This document shows positions 56,883 through 57,949 of a stretch of DNA of 57,949 bases, piece by piece (the first letter of the stretch is position 1; each line of letters begins with the position of its first letter). The stretch spans positions 1 through 57,949 of the forward strand of contig WFYR01000061.1 in NCBI GenBank assembly GCA_015489955.1. Direction: 5' to 3'. A program made the position numbers and the translations under genes. The notes under the pieces are model-generated. The model worked only from the letters and a program-made list of their open reading frames with translations. It made no database searches and had not been told where the DNA came from. This stretch comes from Mesoaciditoga sp. GTDB lineage: Bacteria; Thermotogota; Thermotogae; Mesoaciditogales; Mesoaciditogaceae.

Positions 56883-57949
56883 CGGTGCGACAGTGATTCT
56901 TTTATGGGCTTCGTAGCTTTTTTCACCGCTTCAAATGCCTTTGAAGAGGATATTTTTTCATTCTCTTTTAGAAGATCCTTCACGATTTGAGCTTTGCTGA
57001 ATTTAACCAATTCAAAATTGATGTTTGGATTTTTCAAAATCTTCTCATCGTGTCCGCGACACGCGACTATTTTCCACTTGTTTTCGTCAAAAATCCAGAT
57101 GCTTCCGTATTTGGCAGCCGGAATCATTTCCAGAGCGTTGTCAAGCATTCTGTTGAGAAATTCATTTTCTTCTACTTTCACCATGTCGAGCTGAGACAAA
57201 GGAACTATCACGCTTTGAAATCTTTTGTTAAGCTTTTCTAATTCGGAATAGGTATGCTCCAACTCCTCGTTTATGGCCTTTATTTCTTCATTTGAAGCGG
57301 TGAGTTCTTCGATGGTTTCGTTTAATCTTTCGTTCTTTCTTTTAAGCTCGCTAGCTCCTTTTTTTACAAGTTTTCTCAAGATAATCACGTTAACGATCAG
57401 CACCACAAAAACAAGAATACCGGCTCCAAAAACGTAGAGAACCCATCTTGGAATGAACGAACTTGCGGAAGGGACATGTAAGTATTTAGAAATTGACTCG
57501 TTAAGAACTGAATTGTCGTTCTCTTTCATTTGCTTGATGTACCTATCTACAATCGGCGCTACGATCTTTGCAACATGGCTTTGTTTGGAAAAGGCCGCTT
57601 TTTCCTCAATGAGGTAGAAAATCATTGATGTGCTCTGTAGCCCGTATTTTGAAGCGTTTTCAACGCCAAAAAATCTGTTTACCACCCCGGCATCTATTTC
57701 TTTAGCTTTAATAGCTTTGAAAATATCGGAGTAGCTGTTGAATTCAACGAATTTTGATTTGACTTTTAGATGTTCTAAAAAATACTTTATTCCCAGAGGG
57801 CCTTCATAAAAAATATCCGATTTTAAAACTCCCACGCGCTTACCGTTCAAATCAAAAAAAGAATCAATGGAACTTCCTTTATGTGTGTACACCTGAGCCC
57901 AATTTGACAAAAAATATTCGTTGGTGAAATAACAAAACGACTTTCTTTC
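56879..57949 (-). CDS. sensor with periplasmic solute-binding-like domain, membrane helix, coiled coil and half GAF (partial, split gene)
   Basis: The frame is open to the right edge, so the N terminus is outside the window. The first 150 residues match a family 3 extracellular solute-binding domain used as a sensor (DLNGKRVGVLKSDIFY, then IKAKEIDAGVVNRFFG). A membrane helix (WVLYVFGAGILVFVVLIVNV), a coiled coil, and the first half of a GAF domain follow. The frame then ends abruptly at 56879, while the rest of GAF and an HD-GYP domain continue in the -1 frame. It is probably one frameshifted gene, either genuine or an assembly error in an A6 tract. Confidence 0.75.
   Translation of the reverse strand, partial: ERKSFCYFTNEYFLSNWAQVYTHKGSSIDSFFDLNGKRVGVLKSDIFYEGPLGIKYFLEHLKVKSKFVEFNSYSDIFKAIKAKEIDAGVVNRFFGVENASKYGLQSTSMIFYLIEEKAAFSKQSHVAKIVAPIVDRYIKQMKENDNSVLNESISKYLHVPSASSFIPRWVLYVFGAGILVFVVLIVNVIILRKLVKKGASELKRKNERLNETIEELTASNEEIKAINEELEHTYSELEKLNKRFQSVIVPLSQLDMVKVEENEFLNRMLDNALEMIPAAKYGSIWIFDENKWKIVACRGHDEKILKNPNINFELVKFSKAQIVKDLLKENEKISSSKAFEAVKKATKPIKESLSHR
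56918..56923 (-). other. A6 tract at the probable frameshift point
   Basis: Read on the minus strand this is six A bases in GTG AAA AAA GCT. Adding one A restores a single frame in which the GAF domain runs on as KKSYEAHKRITVAPLNFSNE into the HD-GYP frame. It could be a lost base, an assembly error, or a site of ribosomal or polymerase slippage. Confidence 0.55.

Overview
The window looks like core chromosome of a member of the Thermotogota. The evidence is the closeness of several proteins to Thermotoga types (a Thermotoga-style dihydrofolate reductase, an L-Ala-D/L-Glu epimerase of the TM0006 kind, a transketolase with an SDAEQ motif in place of GDG), together with AT-rich DNA, very tight gene packing, frequent TTG and GTG starts with strong Shine-Dalgarno sequences, and flagellar, F-type ATP synthase and starch-degrading genes. 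A deep-branching genus such as Mesoaciditoga or Athalassotoga is possible, but I cannot prove that from the sequence. I see no tRNA, rRNA, CRISPR array, insertion sequence or prophage, and no gene-free stretch longer than about 230 bases.

Layout. (1) Positions 1-9185, minus strand: one tight run reading from two nitrilase-fold relatives through transketolase, queH, a PucR-type regulator, an anti-sigma-like ATPase, trmFO and an HD-GYP sensor to ligA, which is cut by the window edge. (2) Positions 9186-9410: a divergent promoter region. (3) Positions 9411-21412, plus strand: rpmH-rnpA-yidD-yidC-jag, then histidine degradation (ftcD, hutI), rlmH, a CNNM/CorC protein, cdd, an exported GH13 amylase-type enzyme, an exported DUF4139-like protein, yqeK and an LCP-like protein. 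(4) Positions 21612-34512, plus strand: a flagellar cluster (unknown, fliS, terminator, motE-like, fliK, flgD, flgE, flbD, motA, motB, fliL, fliM, fliY) followed by uvrB and rnhB. (5) Positions 53555-34494, minus strand: a run of 24 genes with no gap above about 20 bases: recJ, ruvX, atpZ, atpI, the complete atp operon, a PPi-type phosphofructokinase, an AMMECR1 protein, an unknown, minD, minE, yjbQ, an outer-membrane-like protein, obgE, nadD, the epimerase, dihydrofolate reductase and a MarR regulator. (6) Positions 53647-57949: an exported serpin (minus), nagA (plus), and a sensor/HD-GYP gene that appears to be split by a one-base frameshift in a poly-A tract and runs off the right edge.

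How the genes work together. Membrane-protein biogenesis (yidC, yidD, jag), energy coupling (ATP synthase with sodium-type ligands in the c subunit, next to a phosphofructokinase with pyrophosphate-type signature residues), motility (export, hook, stator and switch genes) and c-di-GMP or related signalling (two HD-GYP proteins) dominate. I did not find a convincing new defence or mobile system. The best leads are the two degenerate nitrilase-like genes, the unexplained C-terminal domains on RuvX and RecJ, the MotB coiled-coil insertion, the unknown gene before minD, the frameshifted sensor, and a 12-bp-arm inverted repeat in the start of queH.
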